A stretch of 64,000 bases of DNA from Buxus sempervirens (Eukaryota; Streptophyta; Magnoliopsida; Buxales; Buxaceae), in NCBI GenBank assembly GCA_947561395.2, contig OX387182.1:39301949-39365948 (forward strand), given 5' to 3'. The notes below the pieces were generated by a model, which did not search any database, was not told the DNA's origin, and saw nothing but the letters and a program-made list of their open reading frames with translations. Positions 25,201-40,200 of the stretch are shown piece after piece. The position numbers were made by a program, and so were the translations under genes. Within the stretch, counting starts at the first letter, position 1. Every line of letters begins with the position of its first letter.

Positions 25201-28200
25201 AACTTTCCCAAGAATGAGTTTAAAATTTGGGTCATCACTCTCATGAACATTGCTGGTGCGTTGGTGAGGCCGAAAGGCATTACTAACCACTCGTATAGAC
25301 CATACTTAGTCTTAAATGCTGTCTTCCATTCATCACCAGGATGAATCCTAATTTGATGATACTCGCTTCTTAGGTCAATCTTTGAAAAGACTGAAGTGCC
25401 ATGTAATATATCCAACATGTCATCCAAACGTGGTATTGGAAAGCGGTATTTGATTGTGATCTTGTTTATTGCTTTGCCGTCAACACACATATGCCAACTC
25501 CCATCTTTCTTTGGCGTGAGAAGTGTTTGTTGATGGGAATCCGACTAATACCTATAGATCGCTAGGAGCAAACAAAATGAAGAATAATCAAAACAGAACA
25601 AACATATTTTTACGTGGTTCACCCTAGAATAGGGCTACGTCCACGGCCGCTATTTTCACTGTCACGAACAGAAGATTACAGTGCTCAACTACAGGAACAA
25701 GGATATAACCCTAATACAATGTAAAATACCTGAAATACTCATTTAATTTTCGCCTTGGGGGCTCCGACCCGAACCCTTACCTTGTGGGCAAGGAGGCACT
25801 GCCCCTTGCAAACCCCCACAAGCTCACCACGAAGCTCGACTCGCAAGGGCTGTGGTTGAGTGTTCAGTATTATTAGGCTCTACAAATCCCAACAATCTTC
25901 CACTTGGAGACTGATGATACTTAAGTAGTCATCTTCTATTAACCTTCAATTGACCATCCTGAAGTCATAACATCAACAAGATCCTGTGCGGTGGCAATCC
26001 TTCTTCAAGCAAGAAGACCAGCTAAGGCAGAGCACTGCCTTGGCTTCTCTTTTGTCACCACCTTGGTGAGCATATCTACAAGATTCTTACTTGTATGAAT
26101 CTTCTCCAACTTGAAAGTTCCATTCTCCACATGCCAACGTATGAAGTGGTACCTCACATTGATATGCTTGGTCCTTGCATGAAATGCAAATTTCCTTGCC
26201 AAAGTGAATAGAACTTTGGCTATCAGTGTATAGCTTGCAATTTTTCTGCTCCATTCCTAACTCCTCTAGGAATTGCTATAGCCAAATCATCTCCTTACTA
26301 GCTTTTGTAGCTGCTACATATTTTGCTTCTGTGGTTGATAAGGCAAAAATTTTCTTTGACTTGGATACCCATGAAATAGCTCCACTTCCAAGATCAAATA
26401 TGTAGCCAGTAGTGCTCTTCCTTTTATCAGTGTCACCTGCCATGTTTGAGTCAACATATCCCTGCAAGCAAAACTTTGATCCTCCATAATGTAGAACATT
26501 ATCCTTTGTTCCCTTTAGATACCTCAGTATCCATTTCATTGCTTGCCAATGTTCCTTGCCTGGATTGTCCATATATCTGCTTGCAACTCCCACTGCACGA
26601 GCAATGTCTAGCCTGGTTCCAACCATGGCATACATGAGACTCCCTATGGCTGAGGCATATGTTACTTTTGTCATTTCTTCCTTCTCTTCCATTGTTTTTG
26701 GTGATTGTTGTCTTGACAATTTCATGTTTGCTGGTAAAGGAGTGCTAGTGGACTTGGCACCCTCCATGTTGAACCTCTTCAACACCTTTGAGATATACTC
26801 CTATTGTGATAACTTTAGCAAACATTTCTACCTGTCTCTTTCAATTCTTATTCCAAGAATTTGTTTGGCAGCACCCAAGTCCTTCATTGAGAATTTTTGT
26901 GACAATTGCTTTTTCAAATTTTCAAATTTTCAATTTCAGTCATGTTAGATCCTGCAACTAACATGTCATCCACGTACAAAAGCAATGGTCGGAGTTGCAA
27001 CGAATGTACCTATTGCGTGTCATGAAGTTATCAAACTTCTTGTACCATTGATGTGGGGCTTGCTTCAATTCATATAAATTCATCTTGAGTTAACAAACCA
27101 GTCTTTCGTTTCCTTTTTCTTCATGTCCCTGAGGTTGCTACATGTAAATATCTTCCTCCTAATCCCCATGGAGAAATGCGGTCTTCACATATAGTTGTTC
27201 TAGATGAAGATCCTGTGTTGCCACAATACTGAGCACAACTCTGATAGTTGAAAGCTTTACCACTGGGCTAAAGATCTCTGTGAAGTCAATTCTAGCCTTC
27301 TGTTGGAAGCCTTTCACCACAAGCCTAGCCCTGTATCTCTTGCTTCCATCATGTTCATTTTTCAACCTGTACACCCACTTATTTTGTAAAGCTTTCTTGC
27401 CTTGAGGTAATTCAACCAAATCCCATGTGTAGTTGGATTCCAATGACCTCATCTCCTCATCCATAGCCTCCTCCCACTTAACCTTTGTATCAACCTGAAA
27501 TGCTTCATCATAACATTTAGGTTTATCATTGTCAGTCAACAATAAATAAGAAAGTGAAGGAGAATATCTGGATGGTGGCCTAGTAACCCTGCTTGATCTC
27601 CTAACTGTGGTAGGAGGTGTCTATGGATCAAAATGCTGCACATCTGGTTTTGACACAACTTCTTCTTACTGTACTCGAATGTTCTTGGATGGAGTATCAT
27701 CCAACTCTGCAAACTTGAGCTCTAGTTTTTTGGACTTTTCTACCTGTTTGGCCTTGTCTTTGAACTTAACATTCTCATTAAAAATGACATTTCTACTTCT
27801 AATGACTTTTATATTTTCATAATCCCAAAGACGATACCCAAACTCATCTACTCCATACCCAATAAAAATGCAGATCTTAGATTTAGCATTAAGTTTGGAT
27901 CTATTTTCCTTTTCAATATACACATAATAAGTGCAACCAAAAGTTCTGAGATGAGATAAATTTACCTCCTTTCCAGTCCAAACTTTCTCTGGCAATTTGC
28001 AATCCAATGATATAGATGGTTCTTTGTTGATCAAATAAGTAGCGATATTAACTGCATCTGCCAAGAACTGCTTAGGTAGATCGGCATTGATTCTCATGCT
28101 TCTTGCCCTCCTTGCTAAAGTTCTGTTCATTCTCTCTGCTACACCATTCTGTTGTGGTGTTCATGGCACCGTTTTCTCTCTTCTGATTCCATTCTGAGCA

Positions 28201-31200
28201 TAATACTCGTCAAACTCTTTATTGCAGTATTCACCTCCATTACCTGATCTCAGGCACTTTAACATTGATCTTGTCTCATTTTCAACTAGAGCTTTCCATT
28301 TCTTAAACACATCAAATACATCAGATTATGTTTCAAGAAATAAACCCATAGTTTTCTAGTTGAATCATCAATGAAAGTAACATAATAAAGGGAGCCACCA
28401 ACCGAAGGTACCTATGCTAGTCCCCGTATGTTTGTATGAACTAGCTCCAGCCTCTGTGCTCTAGGATTTCTGCCTGCCTTTGAGAAACTAACATTTTTTT
28501 TGCTTTCCAAAGACACAGTCCTCACAAAAATCCATGTCAACTGAACGCAGACCTTCAAGCTTCCCCTTTTCCAACATTACCTTCATTCCTTTCTGACTCA
28601 TATGCCCAAGTCTCCTGTGCCAGGTCTTAGCATCAATAGAAGTCGATGCTACAGATATCGTGTTGCTACCAGATGCCATGTACAATGTTCCTTTTCTCTT
28701 GCCTCAAGATACAATCATAGATCCCTTGGTTATCTTCCATGAATCATCTGTAAACATGATGTTGTACCCCAAGTCTAATAATTGACTCACTGAAATCGGA
28801 TTTCTTGCTAATTTGGGTATATGTCTTACATTCTTTAACACCAACTCTATGCCGTTTGATGTGACTAGGTTCACATCACCTTTCCTAACAATGTTGCAGG
28901 GTTCATTATCACCGAGATAGACCTTTCCAAGTCGTCCCTTCACATAGTTAGGAAACATATCTACATTTGATGTAGCATGAAAAGAGGCATCAGAGTCCAA
29001 AATCCATGATTCATTCTTAGTATCATAAGAAAGAATTCAAGCATCATTAGAAGCAGATCCTCAGAAACGTTTACCGAGCCTTCAATACGTTTATCACATT
29101 GTTCCTGCTTGTTGAGAAACCTGCAATCACGTTTGAAGTGCCCCTTCTTTCCACAATTCCAGTATCTATTACCTTTTCCTGGTGGAGGTCTCGAACTACT
29201 CTTTTGTGACTTTGATTGTCCCTTTCCTCTATCTGTTCTCTTTTGTGATCTTCCTCTGCCTTCAACATGTAAGGCATTTCCAGATGACTCAGATGTGAAG
29301 ACACTTTTCTTCTAGTATCTTCACTAAGAAGCATTCCAATGACATTTTCAAACTTCATCTTTACCAACCCTGACGAGTTACTTACAGCCATAACGAAGCT
29401 ATCCCAACTCTGTGGCAAACTGCACAGAATCGCCAATGCCAATATCTCTGAATCAAAGACGATTCCCACTGATTCCAACTGACTTATGGTTGTGTTGAAA
29501 TCATTTAGATGCTCTGTCATGCTTGTGTAATTAGACAATTTCATGTTGAACAGCTTCTTCATCAAGAAAACTTTGTTTGATGCCGAGGGTTTTTGATACA
29601 TCTTTGTTAAAGTGTCCATCAGACTTTTTGTTGTCTTCTCCTTCGTGATGTTGGAAGCTACCTTCGATGCAAGTGTAAGACGGATCGCTCCAAGTGCTTT
29701 GCGATCTAGCAGTTCTCAATCTTCATCCTCCATATCCTTCAATTTCTTTTCAATCCCTCGTAATGGTAGATAGAGATCCTTCTAATATAAGTAATCCTCT
29801 ATGTGCATCTTCCAAAGTCCGAAGTTGTTTCCGTCGAACTTCTCAATCCGCACTTTCCCTTCTTCTGCCATTGCTCCCACTTGAACCAAACCACGGCTTT
29901 GATACCAGTTTATGGGAATCCGATTGATTCCTATAGATCGCTAGGAGCAAAGAAAACGGAGAAGAATAAAAACAGAACACTTTCCCTTCTTCTGCAACTT
30001 TGCATGCTCGGTTGAACTCATTCTATATGTTGGTAGATTTGGCAAAGTTGCCTCGGGGATCTGGTCAATCACGTGCTGGATGCCCCTTATAGGTGGGAGA
30101 GTTTGTGGCAACTCATCTGGCATGATATCTTCAAACTCTTTAAGCAACTTTTGGATGATTGGATGTTGTGTCATTTCAGGTGCCTGCTCCACAACTTTAA
30201 CATATCAATCCACGCTCCTTTCCTTCTACCTCAAATTTCCGCATGGTTAATAATGCCTTGTTGGGTGCTTCCCAGAATTGTTAAAATCTTGCAATTTTAG
30301 CGGCTTCAACGTGAACCTCTTCTTTTGAACAAAAATGTGTAGGTATTGTTCTTTCCATCATGCTGAGTGTTTCTATCAAACTACCATGGCCGTCCAAGAA
30401 GCATGTGGCAAGCCTTCATAGGAATCACATTACACCAAACTGAGTCGGCGTATCTTCCAAGTTGGAATGATATGAGGCATCGACGTGTAACTGGGATTGA
30501 AGTGTAATCTACCCAGTTAATCTTATATAGCTCAGCTATTTGTTTTGCAGGAAGCTTCAATTTCTCTACCAAGTCCTTTGAGACGACACTCATATCACTA
30601 CCTCCATTAGTGATCACATTCAAACCCTTGTCCATTCACATTCAAACCCTTCCAAGTTGGAAGAGCATTTATTGCGGTTGGAGTTAATCGACATGGTGCT
30701 ACATTGAAACATTGTTTTCCGTCATGGCGTACAGCCAAAATTTCACCATTTGACCCCATAGCGACAAGTTTTGTAGGGGAAAAATCGTGAGATTGCATCT
30801 CTTGCAAATTTTAGTGGTTTGCCGAACGAAATAATGCGAAACAAGGGGAAACACAAATTTTTTTTTTGGCGGCATGAAGCAAAATTTCACTCGATTTGGA
30901 TGAAATTTCGCTCTATTTAGGTGAAATTTCCCCAAAATCCAAATAACTCAATTTTTAAGTTTTTTCCCCCAACATTTTGGCATCATGCCAACGAAATTTC
31001 GTTTTGTGCTTTAGGCGGTATGCCAAGTGGCAATGAAGGGGAAAACCTTGTATCGAAAAGGGCTTGGGGAGAGACGAACAAAATGTATTACTGGATGTTC
31101 GAGAAATATCTACTTTTTCTTTTTTTTTAATCTTTAATGAGAGTATTAAGGGTCGGTGGTCTTATGAGTAGATTTTTCGTTTGGTTAAGGAGTTGTGTAC

Positions 31201-34200
31201 TATTTGAGGGTTAGTTGCCTATAATAATAGAATCCGCATTTCGTATCTCTAGTTAGCTAACAAGATATTTTTCTTTTTGGCTTTCAAGTGAAAATCTTTT
31301 GGACATAGTGCAATTTCATATTCTTTGAGATGGTGCCGTTACTTAAGTTACTAGAGAGTATTTGACAACGGATTCATGTTGGTAATGTGGTGCTTTTGAC
31401 ATGCCCTGACTCCAAGTGTTTAAATATTTGTGATTTTGGAACGTGAGTTTAATTTCTATTCACCCCAAGATGGAAATCAAAGCAATAAACTCTCTCACTT
31501 GTGCATGGATGTCCCATGACATTATGTAATCAAAATAACACCAAGATTGTTGCACTTGAGATTAGGAACAATCACACACATACACGCATCAAAGTCAATT
31601 ACAAAATAATTTAAGTGAAACCCAAATAAAATAATTCCAAAGATAATAAAATTCTGAATAAATATTCTAACATCTAATTTAACCTTTTAATCTAAGTAGA
31701 CAATCATGACACAAATCACGTCGATCAAGGTAGAAGTTTATTCTTACACCATGTATTTGTGTTGCTACTTTGATCCATGTCTACACCTAAACTTGAAAAT
31801 ATAGTAGGGTTGAGCAGTTGTCATGCCCTGGACCCTGATTTACTCTAATAAAATAAACCTAAGCCTAAGGTGTGGACCTTGTGGGCCCAAAGCATACTAA
31901 CATCCTGACTATGAAGAATAAAATTACATTAGAGTACGCAGAATTTAGAATTTCATTTATTAACTTGATAATAGTGCGGAAGTATGACATTAAAATAAAA
32001 CATCTGAAACCTAAAGTATGAGATTAAAATAAAACATCTGAAACCTTAGCTCTTAAACTCACTAAATAATAATAATCCATCTATCAAAAGAAGTCAACTA
32101 TTTAACCATCTGCTAATAATAACAAAACTCACCCTACATTGAACTCTCTCTCTTCTAGCTGATCCTTAACCCCGGCTTTCTCGACCCTTTCTGGTACTTC
32201 CTCAACAAGATCTGAAAACAAAAACATTTGTCAATGGAGAGTGAAAATGATATCTCAATAAGTAGTAACATGCATGACCAAAACATAGTTTTCACCATTT
32301 TCCAAATACATAGCATGAGTTTCCAAAACAAGGCAATGCTGTATAATCAATAAGTTCCAATATAAAGCAATTAGTTTTCTAAACATTTCACAATCAAAGC
32401 CAAATATAGTGTGACATCATAGGACTCGTAAAACTATACTTCTTTGAAAGATCAATTGCCACCTTATGTCTTATATGTGAAGTCGGCTTACTTAGGGTTG
32501 CGGGCATCATCTTATTTTGCAGCATCCAATTAATCATAGAAGGGTTGGCAAGTACAATCCAGTCAATAACAAGAACTGCAGCAAATATCCTAATAGACCT
32601 CACCATTATGGTGGAACGGATTGCTGCAGTCCATTCCCTCATGGAATAGCCTCTCCATCATGGAGGAACGTACAACATGGAAACCAAGTGTTAATCAAAC
32701 AAAAACCGCCCCATTTCACTATCTAGCTAAAGTATGAATCCACAATAAGTTAAGCCCGTTAGACACAAACCAGAACCAAATGACAAACCAACTTTGCTGT
32801 AATGGCAGAAATCACTCCCTCATGGAGGAAAACCAATATGAATGCTTCACTTCATCATGGAGGGAAAACGATGGTCCGTGGTGTCCAAATAAAAGCACCA
32901 AGTTTCAAGGTTCTGACTAAAACATATTTACACATTTTTAAAATTTTCTTGAAAATTTTTTCCGGTCAACATATATAAAACATTTTATACAAGCTTAGAA
33001 ATCAATTTGGAAGCCTTTAAAAATCAGTCTTCAAAAATAGCCAATTTTGAAATATGGGGATTGGTGCTCAAGCTCGGGTCAAGCGTTGGATTAAATCAAA
33101 AGTTGGAGGTCTACCGTGCCACTCGAACCAGAGGTTACATGTGGGTGATCACTGTTGCGCAATTGGGGGCGGAACGTGCGCCAAGGCTTAAAGGCTACTC
33201 ATGCTCAAGGGCACGTCTCATAGGGGTTGAGCGAGTGCTCTTGGGCTGCAGAAACCTGCAATTAATAATTTTTTAAAGTTTAAATAGAGCATGTCCCTCG
33301 CTCAGGCTCGAGACACGCGTGAAAGCAAAAATAGTGTCGTGCTCATTAGCCGCTCGAGCACTGGTTGAGCGCGATGGCTAATCTTGGCAAATTTCTTGGT
33401 TTTTCGACTGTTCATGGTTTTCCTACCATCAAAGCACAACTACAAACCTATAATCACCTTTTAAACACAACATAAACGTCTCTAAAACTTAGAGAACCTG
33501 ATAGAATTTTTAGAAACTTAAGATAACTGATTCAACCATTAAAATACGAAGGATTTCATGGTTGTTTCTTCTCAAAACATGCTGTGAACATCAAAATAGA
33601 TTTTTCCAGATCATATGGACGTCATAGCTTCATCAAAGCCAAGCCATTAAATCCAACAAAATGATTGTTTAACGACTAGCCTTGAAAACTTATGCAAGTT
33701 GGGTTTTTAAGGGCCATTACTTACCTCAAAACACAAATAATCTTAAGAAAACTCGAGCCAGCTTTCTCCCCACGACTTCCTCTGATTGCATGCACGAGAA
33801 ACACCAAGAAATCTCAAGTTTGGAAGGTTACTTCTACACGGGGGTTTTCCCTTCTCTTCTTCTCTTTGTTTGCTCTTCAGCCACTGACTACAATACCACA
33901 AAACCTTTTTAGCAACACATGCACGCCCAAAGAAGAGAAAACCTAATGTCTTAATTGCTAATTATTCCATGCATTGCCTATCTACTGTACACCCTCAACC
34001 TTACCAATATATTTAATTTAAGTCCTTTAATTTTCACTTAACTTCATAGCTCGTCATCTAGCCGTCCAATTCTCCACCCAACTTCAGGTTTAAATTTCCT
34101 CTTCAATATCTAAATAAAAGAAATTTTCAGATTAATCAATAACCCTCCAAGATTTCTCAAATTAAGATAATTAAAATATTTAATAAAAATTCCAGATATT

Positions 34201-37200
34201 ACAGCAACACTTACAAGGCTTCATCTTACAGTCTTTAGTTCCAATATGAAACATCAACTTGTAGAAAATAAACCCACACATAAACATAAAGAGTAATATA
34301 TCATGAAATAAACAATATAAACAAGTATAGCTGTGACAGCGATGATGATCATAAGGCACCTATATTAACCTTGTAATGCATGATATATCTATATAAAACA
34401 AACACACAAAAAATATACAAATTCATGCACAAACAAGTATGTAATGTATCCAGTGATTAGTGTGGGCACCTACTATATATATCCAACTTCTATCCTTGTA
34501 ATGGGTACCATAGATTTACATTAAGTGTAAGACTATTCCTTTCTTACAGCTTGTCCTAAAATGCATTTTCAACTTGTTTTAAATACCTCAGGTTAGCACA
34601 CACTCCCATTGTATGGTCTTCGCCCGCCATTTAATATGGTTTATCTCTATATTATTCTGCGTATACATTGTAGTTCTATGAGTTTTCGACCTAGCGGAGC
34701 ACTATATTGTGCCATTACTTTTAGAAAGGGGAATAGACCCGTAGATGCACAAAACATGCATGTATCAACCCAACTGTAAAACAAAATCACGATCTCATAT
34801 ACAATCATATACTTGACTTAGATTTTAAGTCTAGGTTCACAAGTAATGCATATCTTACAAGCTGGGTCTTGGATGTTGCAGAAATCCTTATATGATATAT
34901 AGGGATAACCAATAATATATTAGATTGTTGGTGACTATTAACATCACTCCTCACACTTCATTGGAACCATAGAGTTGTTGGTGATTGTTGGGTACTAACT
35001 ATCATTCCTTACTCTCTAACAGGTGTAATGTAATATGAATAATGATGATGATGATGCAATGCAATTCAATATCCTAAGTGATCTAATGCACATTAAGTAT
35101 GGTTTTCAGCGACAATCGTGCACATGCTTTATCAATTCATGATTTAACTAGTAAAGTAATTCCAAGATTCATCATGAAGTCAATAAACTATATATACTAA
35201 TTAGATAAGTTTAAGAATCATCAGGAACTCAACAACTAACAATCAGTGCCTTAGGTGCACTAAATATCATTTATGCATAGAATTTTTAAGTATTGGTCAA
35301 AATGTTGACTTTTAAGTCAGATATTTTTTGATTTTTAAGTCAGATATTTTTGGAGCTCATATTGTATTATTTCTTTCAAAAAATTCTTTATTTCTAATGT
35401 TCTTATGTTATTAGCCTTTAAAAGAAAATACCAACTTACCAAAATGAGCTTCATTGTGTTCTATATCCTCAATTTAGTGAAATTAGACCAAACTAAGCTT
35501 AACTTGAAAACCAGATTTCAGGCATAAACTAAAAACTTGACTTCTTATTGGTAAGGAATTAGATTTTGGAAATATTTTTATTGATTCCAAATAGGGGGTA
35601 AATCTTATTTACATGTAAATAATTATGTTACAAGTGTTACTGTGCAGTGCAGGGTGATGGATTCTAAGTGAAACTGTGTTTTGGGAAAAACTTTTTATGT
35701 CAATTGATCGAGATTAACCTGTAATGAGTTGAGATTTGGCGATTAGCTCTTGTGATTAATCGACATTCTAGTGATTAGAAAGCTCATGACATGATAGGCT
35801 TCTATCAATTAAGTCCCATGATTAATCTGGCGATTAATTGAAAGTCCCACGATTGGGATTCCTGGAACAACTTTTTTTTGGTTTTTTGACCTGCGATTAA
35901 TCGATCTTTAACCATGATTAATCAAGCCTATGAACAGAAATTCCTATATGACTTTTCTTCAATTTTCTGAGATTACTAACTTAATTTTTCTTGCGTATAC
36001 TTACTTCCCATTAATATAAGACCCTAAAACATCATGATAATCATCATAACCACCCAAAACAACACCCAGTAACATTGCACACATACCTAAGTTTCATAAC
36101 GTTTTACTAGTATCCAGGTTTGTAGTTTTGGTGCCACATAAGACACGAGATTCACCAGAAAAGTTGAGAAAAAACTGAATCAAGGGAAATTTTGGTAGTG
36201 TGCCGTTGAAATTTCGTCAACATGAAAATATACACAGCATATATGGTACTATATGTGAAAATTTTGATTCACAGGAATCGTAAGTGATTATTAGTCATAG
36301 GTTTATACAATGATAAAATATGAACCATATAACTCAAATAACAATCAAATGGTGGCAAATGGGAAATTGCAAACAATTATAACAGGTAAAAAGACGTACA
36401 ATGGTGGAGATGATGTTGTCAAGACTGAAATGATTCTTGAGGCTGCTCAACTTGGCCCCTTTCCTCCTTGATTGTAGTATTGACTTCGATGCTCAACTCT
36501 GCTACAACACAACAAATAACTGGGTTAGTACTACTATCTAGCTGATCCATCTCAACACACTTAACCAAGTCTACAAAAGGATTCTCCTCATCAACCTTAT
36601 AACTAAATAGCACATCGGAGGATCGTTCACGATAGATATCAGACTGCTTCATCTTTGGCTGCTTCGTCGTCAACTTCATATTATAATGATAGAACACTTT
36701 TGCAATCTCTCATATGCCAAATTGTTCCTTTGCTTTGTGTGTATGAGAGCAAATTTGATCAACTTTGCTCACGTTCAGAATATAATGCGGTTTGAGCTAG
36801 GACACTAATAGTTAGCTTTCTCAATGCAACTTCATACATTGCCCACCATTTTACGTGGAATTATAAATGAAATATTAGTATTTTAGAAATCACAATAAAA
36901 ACATAAGTTAACTGAAATATGATTTTCGATAGAGCGGAACAGAGAGACAAGATTCGTGTCGTTGACCACACTTTGGTGGGAACTGGCTTATGGTGATGAT
37001 GATGATGATGAATAAAAGAAAATAAATTAGTATATGCATATAAAAGTTACATGACATTGTCACCCTCGATGCGATAGCCATGGTCGATCTGAATGAACCA
37101 AGCGCATCTGTAAATATTATCAACTGATAAAAACCAGATGACAATGTTTGAAAGGGGTTAGTGTTAAAAAAATTGATATTAATTTGTGATTTTATTGCAC

Positions 37201-40200
37201 AAAAAAAAGTGCCCTACTTCATTTCTAAAGTTGGGAATTGCATTTGAATGAGGGTTTAGCTTCATAAATACCTTGTGCGTTGCACTGAAAAAGTCTGAAT
37301 GAGAGGCAAGGCTGTTCTTGTAGCAGTACTTCGGGTTGAGGTAGTATTATGCTGCATTGATAATTACAAGAAAAGTATTAGTATGATTAAAGAAAAATTA
37401 TTTAACACTAACAAAATATGGGAATAAATTTATAATCCCTGAATGTAATGGGTGCCCTAAAGTCTTAAACCATTTTTTTTTTTTGACCAGTAAGCAATTA
37501 TATTATATATATTGATAAAGTAGAATACAGGTACACAAAATGATTTGGGTACTGTGGCCTTTTATTAAGATTTTATCACTTTACTTCACTCATCCATGGA
37601 TCCTATTGTGGGATGGCCATCTATATCAACTACCCTTAGTACAAGTTATATGGGCTCTAGCATTATCCTTTATGCTCCTTTCAATCCCTGTCGGTGCCTC
37701 AAAATACTCTTCAGTGCAATGTAGTTTGTGCCAAATTAAGAGTCAATCTTGCTGAAGGTTTAAAACATGACGATAGATAAAGCTGGATGTGATGAGCCAC
37801 TACATGAAAGTGATGGGTACATCAATGACCTAGAACATTGGAAGGATAAGAAACCCGATCAGTCGGGAGGTAGATTTCTAGATTCCTTATTCCATTTAAT
37901 CTCAAGGTTATGGGGATGGCAAACTGGATGGATTTTGGAGAACGAAGGTAACTTCTTCGTTCACTTGGGTGAAAGGGCTTTACACTCGTCTGGGGTACCT
38001 CTTTTCCTTATGAAGCCATTTGGGAGGTGCTGGTTCTGGCAGAAGTCATGCTTTTACCTGGTTTACTGATCTATTGGAACCATTGATCATCTAATACATT
38101 GAAATTGGACAATTCCCAACCAACGCATGATGCGCAAAATCATTTACTTAACCAATTAGTTTCTGGTAAAACCAAGGGGACCTTATATTGAAAATAAGAA
38201 AATAATAAACCAACATTATTTAATGGGCCAGAACACAAATACGCATGCATCCTTACAAAGCTACAATATCTATATGTCGTTGGTCCTTCAATTGCCATTA
38301 CAATTTCTTCTTTTTCTCTTTCAAACACTCTAGGTCAACCTTACTCATCATTTGGTATTTTTTTTCCCAAGCACTACTTCATCTCCTACTTACCACTCTC
38401 TCGATCTCTCTCATCTATGCTATCAGCTTTCTGTCATCCTATTCTCCTCATGGGAAACATTTTGCGAGCATGAATCCTTCCTTATCCTTGGCTTCAAGTG
38501 CCTCTTGGCACTTGCACCCAGACTGGCTAATGGTGACAGTGTTGCTGCTTTTGATATCTAGTGCTTCATCAAGCCAGAATGTGGCCTGTGGATGCACCAT
38601 TAAAAGCTAGACTCAGTTCAGGTGAGACGGTAATACTGTACTATGTAGGATGTATTATATTTTATCTAAATTAGAATTTTCCTCATGAACCAAAAATTCT
38701 ATTTCTATTTTTGATTTTAAAGTTCTAATGACAAAACTATCTTTTATTAATTTTGATATAAGATGTCATCCATAAATAAACTTTAACAAGGAATTAGGAT
38801 TTTTAAATAAAACGTAGAATGTAGAGAAAATGTAACTTTGGTTTAAACTAAAAATTTTGTTATGGACCAGCACACCTTCAACATGTTGACCACAGCTTTC
38901 TTAATTCACATTCAAATCATAAGAGTGAGTTTGTTAGATAGATATCTGAATAGCTATTAAACGACACCAAAATCAATGCTATTTGGGCTTTTCTTACGTA
39001 TGAAGATCTGGCACAAAATAAAGTGAGATGATTCCAATCTGATGCTTCTCAATCCAGTTCTTCATAATCCTATATATATATATATATTCATCCAATATAT
39101 TTGAGGGTATCTGCATCATATGGGGCATACCATGGCTTTTAGGTTTTTGGGATCTAGAGTGGAGCTATACTCATCTATGATAGTCTCTTGGGTTCTAGAT
39201 CATGATATCCTCCGTGGAGGTCTATCTACTTTGTCAGATTGGCTTGATCCTTGACAAATGGGCTGAATTTCTAATTTTATGAAGTCCAAAGCTCAAGAAA
39301 TAAGGTTTCAGACTGGATTTCTTGAGAGTGGCATGGTGGGGGAGTTTCTTTTCTGCAGTAGGCCTTTGAGGGAGTTTTTCGATGGACTGTGGTCTTCCTC
39401 GGTTTTAGTTCTGTAAAGGAGTGTTGGTAGTCATGTATATTTGTTGATTCATTTTTGATCTTCTTGCCTTCTCTTTAGCCAGCATGTAAGGCTGGCCTTA
39501 TAATTCGTGGTCTTTAATTTTTCAGTGCAGTGGATTGTTACTCAAAAGAAAAAAGGAAAAGGGTCTACACCTGGTGAGGCGGAAAAAGAAGAATCTAGCA
39601 AAAATATTTAAATACTTGAATTTTGGTTATTTTATTATCTTAACAGGATGAAATTAGGGATTTTATACTTCTATGACTTCCTTTAGCGAGCATGTAAGGC
39701 TGGCTTTGTGCTTTCATGGTGCAGTGTATTGTTACTCAAAAGAAAAAGGAAAAGGGGCTACACTTGGTGAGGCAGAAAAAGAAGAATCTAGCAAAAATAT
39801 TTAAATACTTGAATTTTAGTTATTTTATTATCTTAACAGGATGAAATTAGGGATTTTATGTTTCTATGACTTACTTTAGTTGTTAAAATTTTCTGTTAAC
39901 TCTAACTTGCCTTTACAATTTCTTGGTCTTTATACTTTCTGAAGCTTCAATTATGTCTAGGAAACCAAAACATTGTTGCAATGTCTTGAATTCGTAATTT
40001 TCGTGTGTCTTCTTAAGTTTCTATGATAAGTTCTTTTCCTTTTTTGCCATACGCATCCCTCTTGGTAGAAGCAGAGCACATGGAAAAATACTGGTTCCCT
40101 TGTTGTGGTAAAAAAGGAAAAAGAAAAAAAAAAGGTAAAAAGGAAAAGAATGAAGAAGTAGATCAAGAAAAAGGAAAAAAATGTTTGGAAAAATTTCATT

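Larger units (their letters stand above)
25534..29979 (-). mobile_element. Ty1/copia retrotransposon (Tork/Tnt1-like), nested in the chromovirus
   Basis: On the minus strand the order is 5' LTR remnant, primer site, gag, protease, integrase, reverse transcriptase, RNase H, purine tract, 3' LTR: the Ty1/copia order. The element is about 4.4 kb. Both LTR copies start TGGGAATCCGA on the + strand. The 5' LTR is cut to 67 bases and joined directly to gypsy sequence, so a deletion removed the outer LTR part, the target duplication and some gypsy bases. The coding region has many frame breaks. Confidence 0.88.
22397..30810 (-). mobile_element. Chromovirus (Ty3/gypsy with chromodomain), 5'-truncated and split by a copia element
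   Basis: On the minus strand the order is protease remnant, reverse transcriptase, RNase H, integrase zinc domain, integrase core, chromodomain, 3' LTR. This is the Ty3/gypsy order, and the chromodomain marks the chromovirus branch. A copia element (25534-29979) is inserted within the reverse transcriptase. No gag and no 5' LTR were found beyond about 30810, so the element is truncated. Several frameshifts and stops show that it is dead. It lies in antisense orientation to TAP46, in intron 2. Confidence 0.85.

Noticed and set aside
36419-36697. 92-codon minus-strand ORF with acidic composition
   Set aside because: No known domain, no splice context, and it lies in transposon-rich intron DNA; too weak to call a gene.
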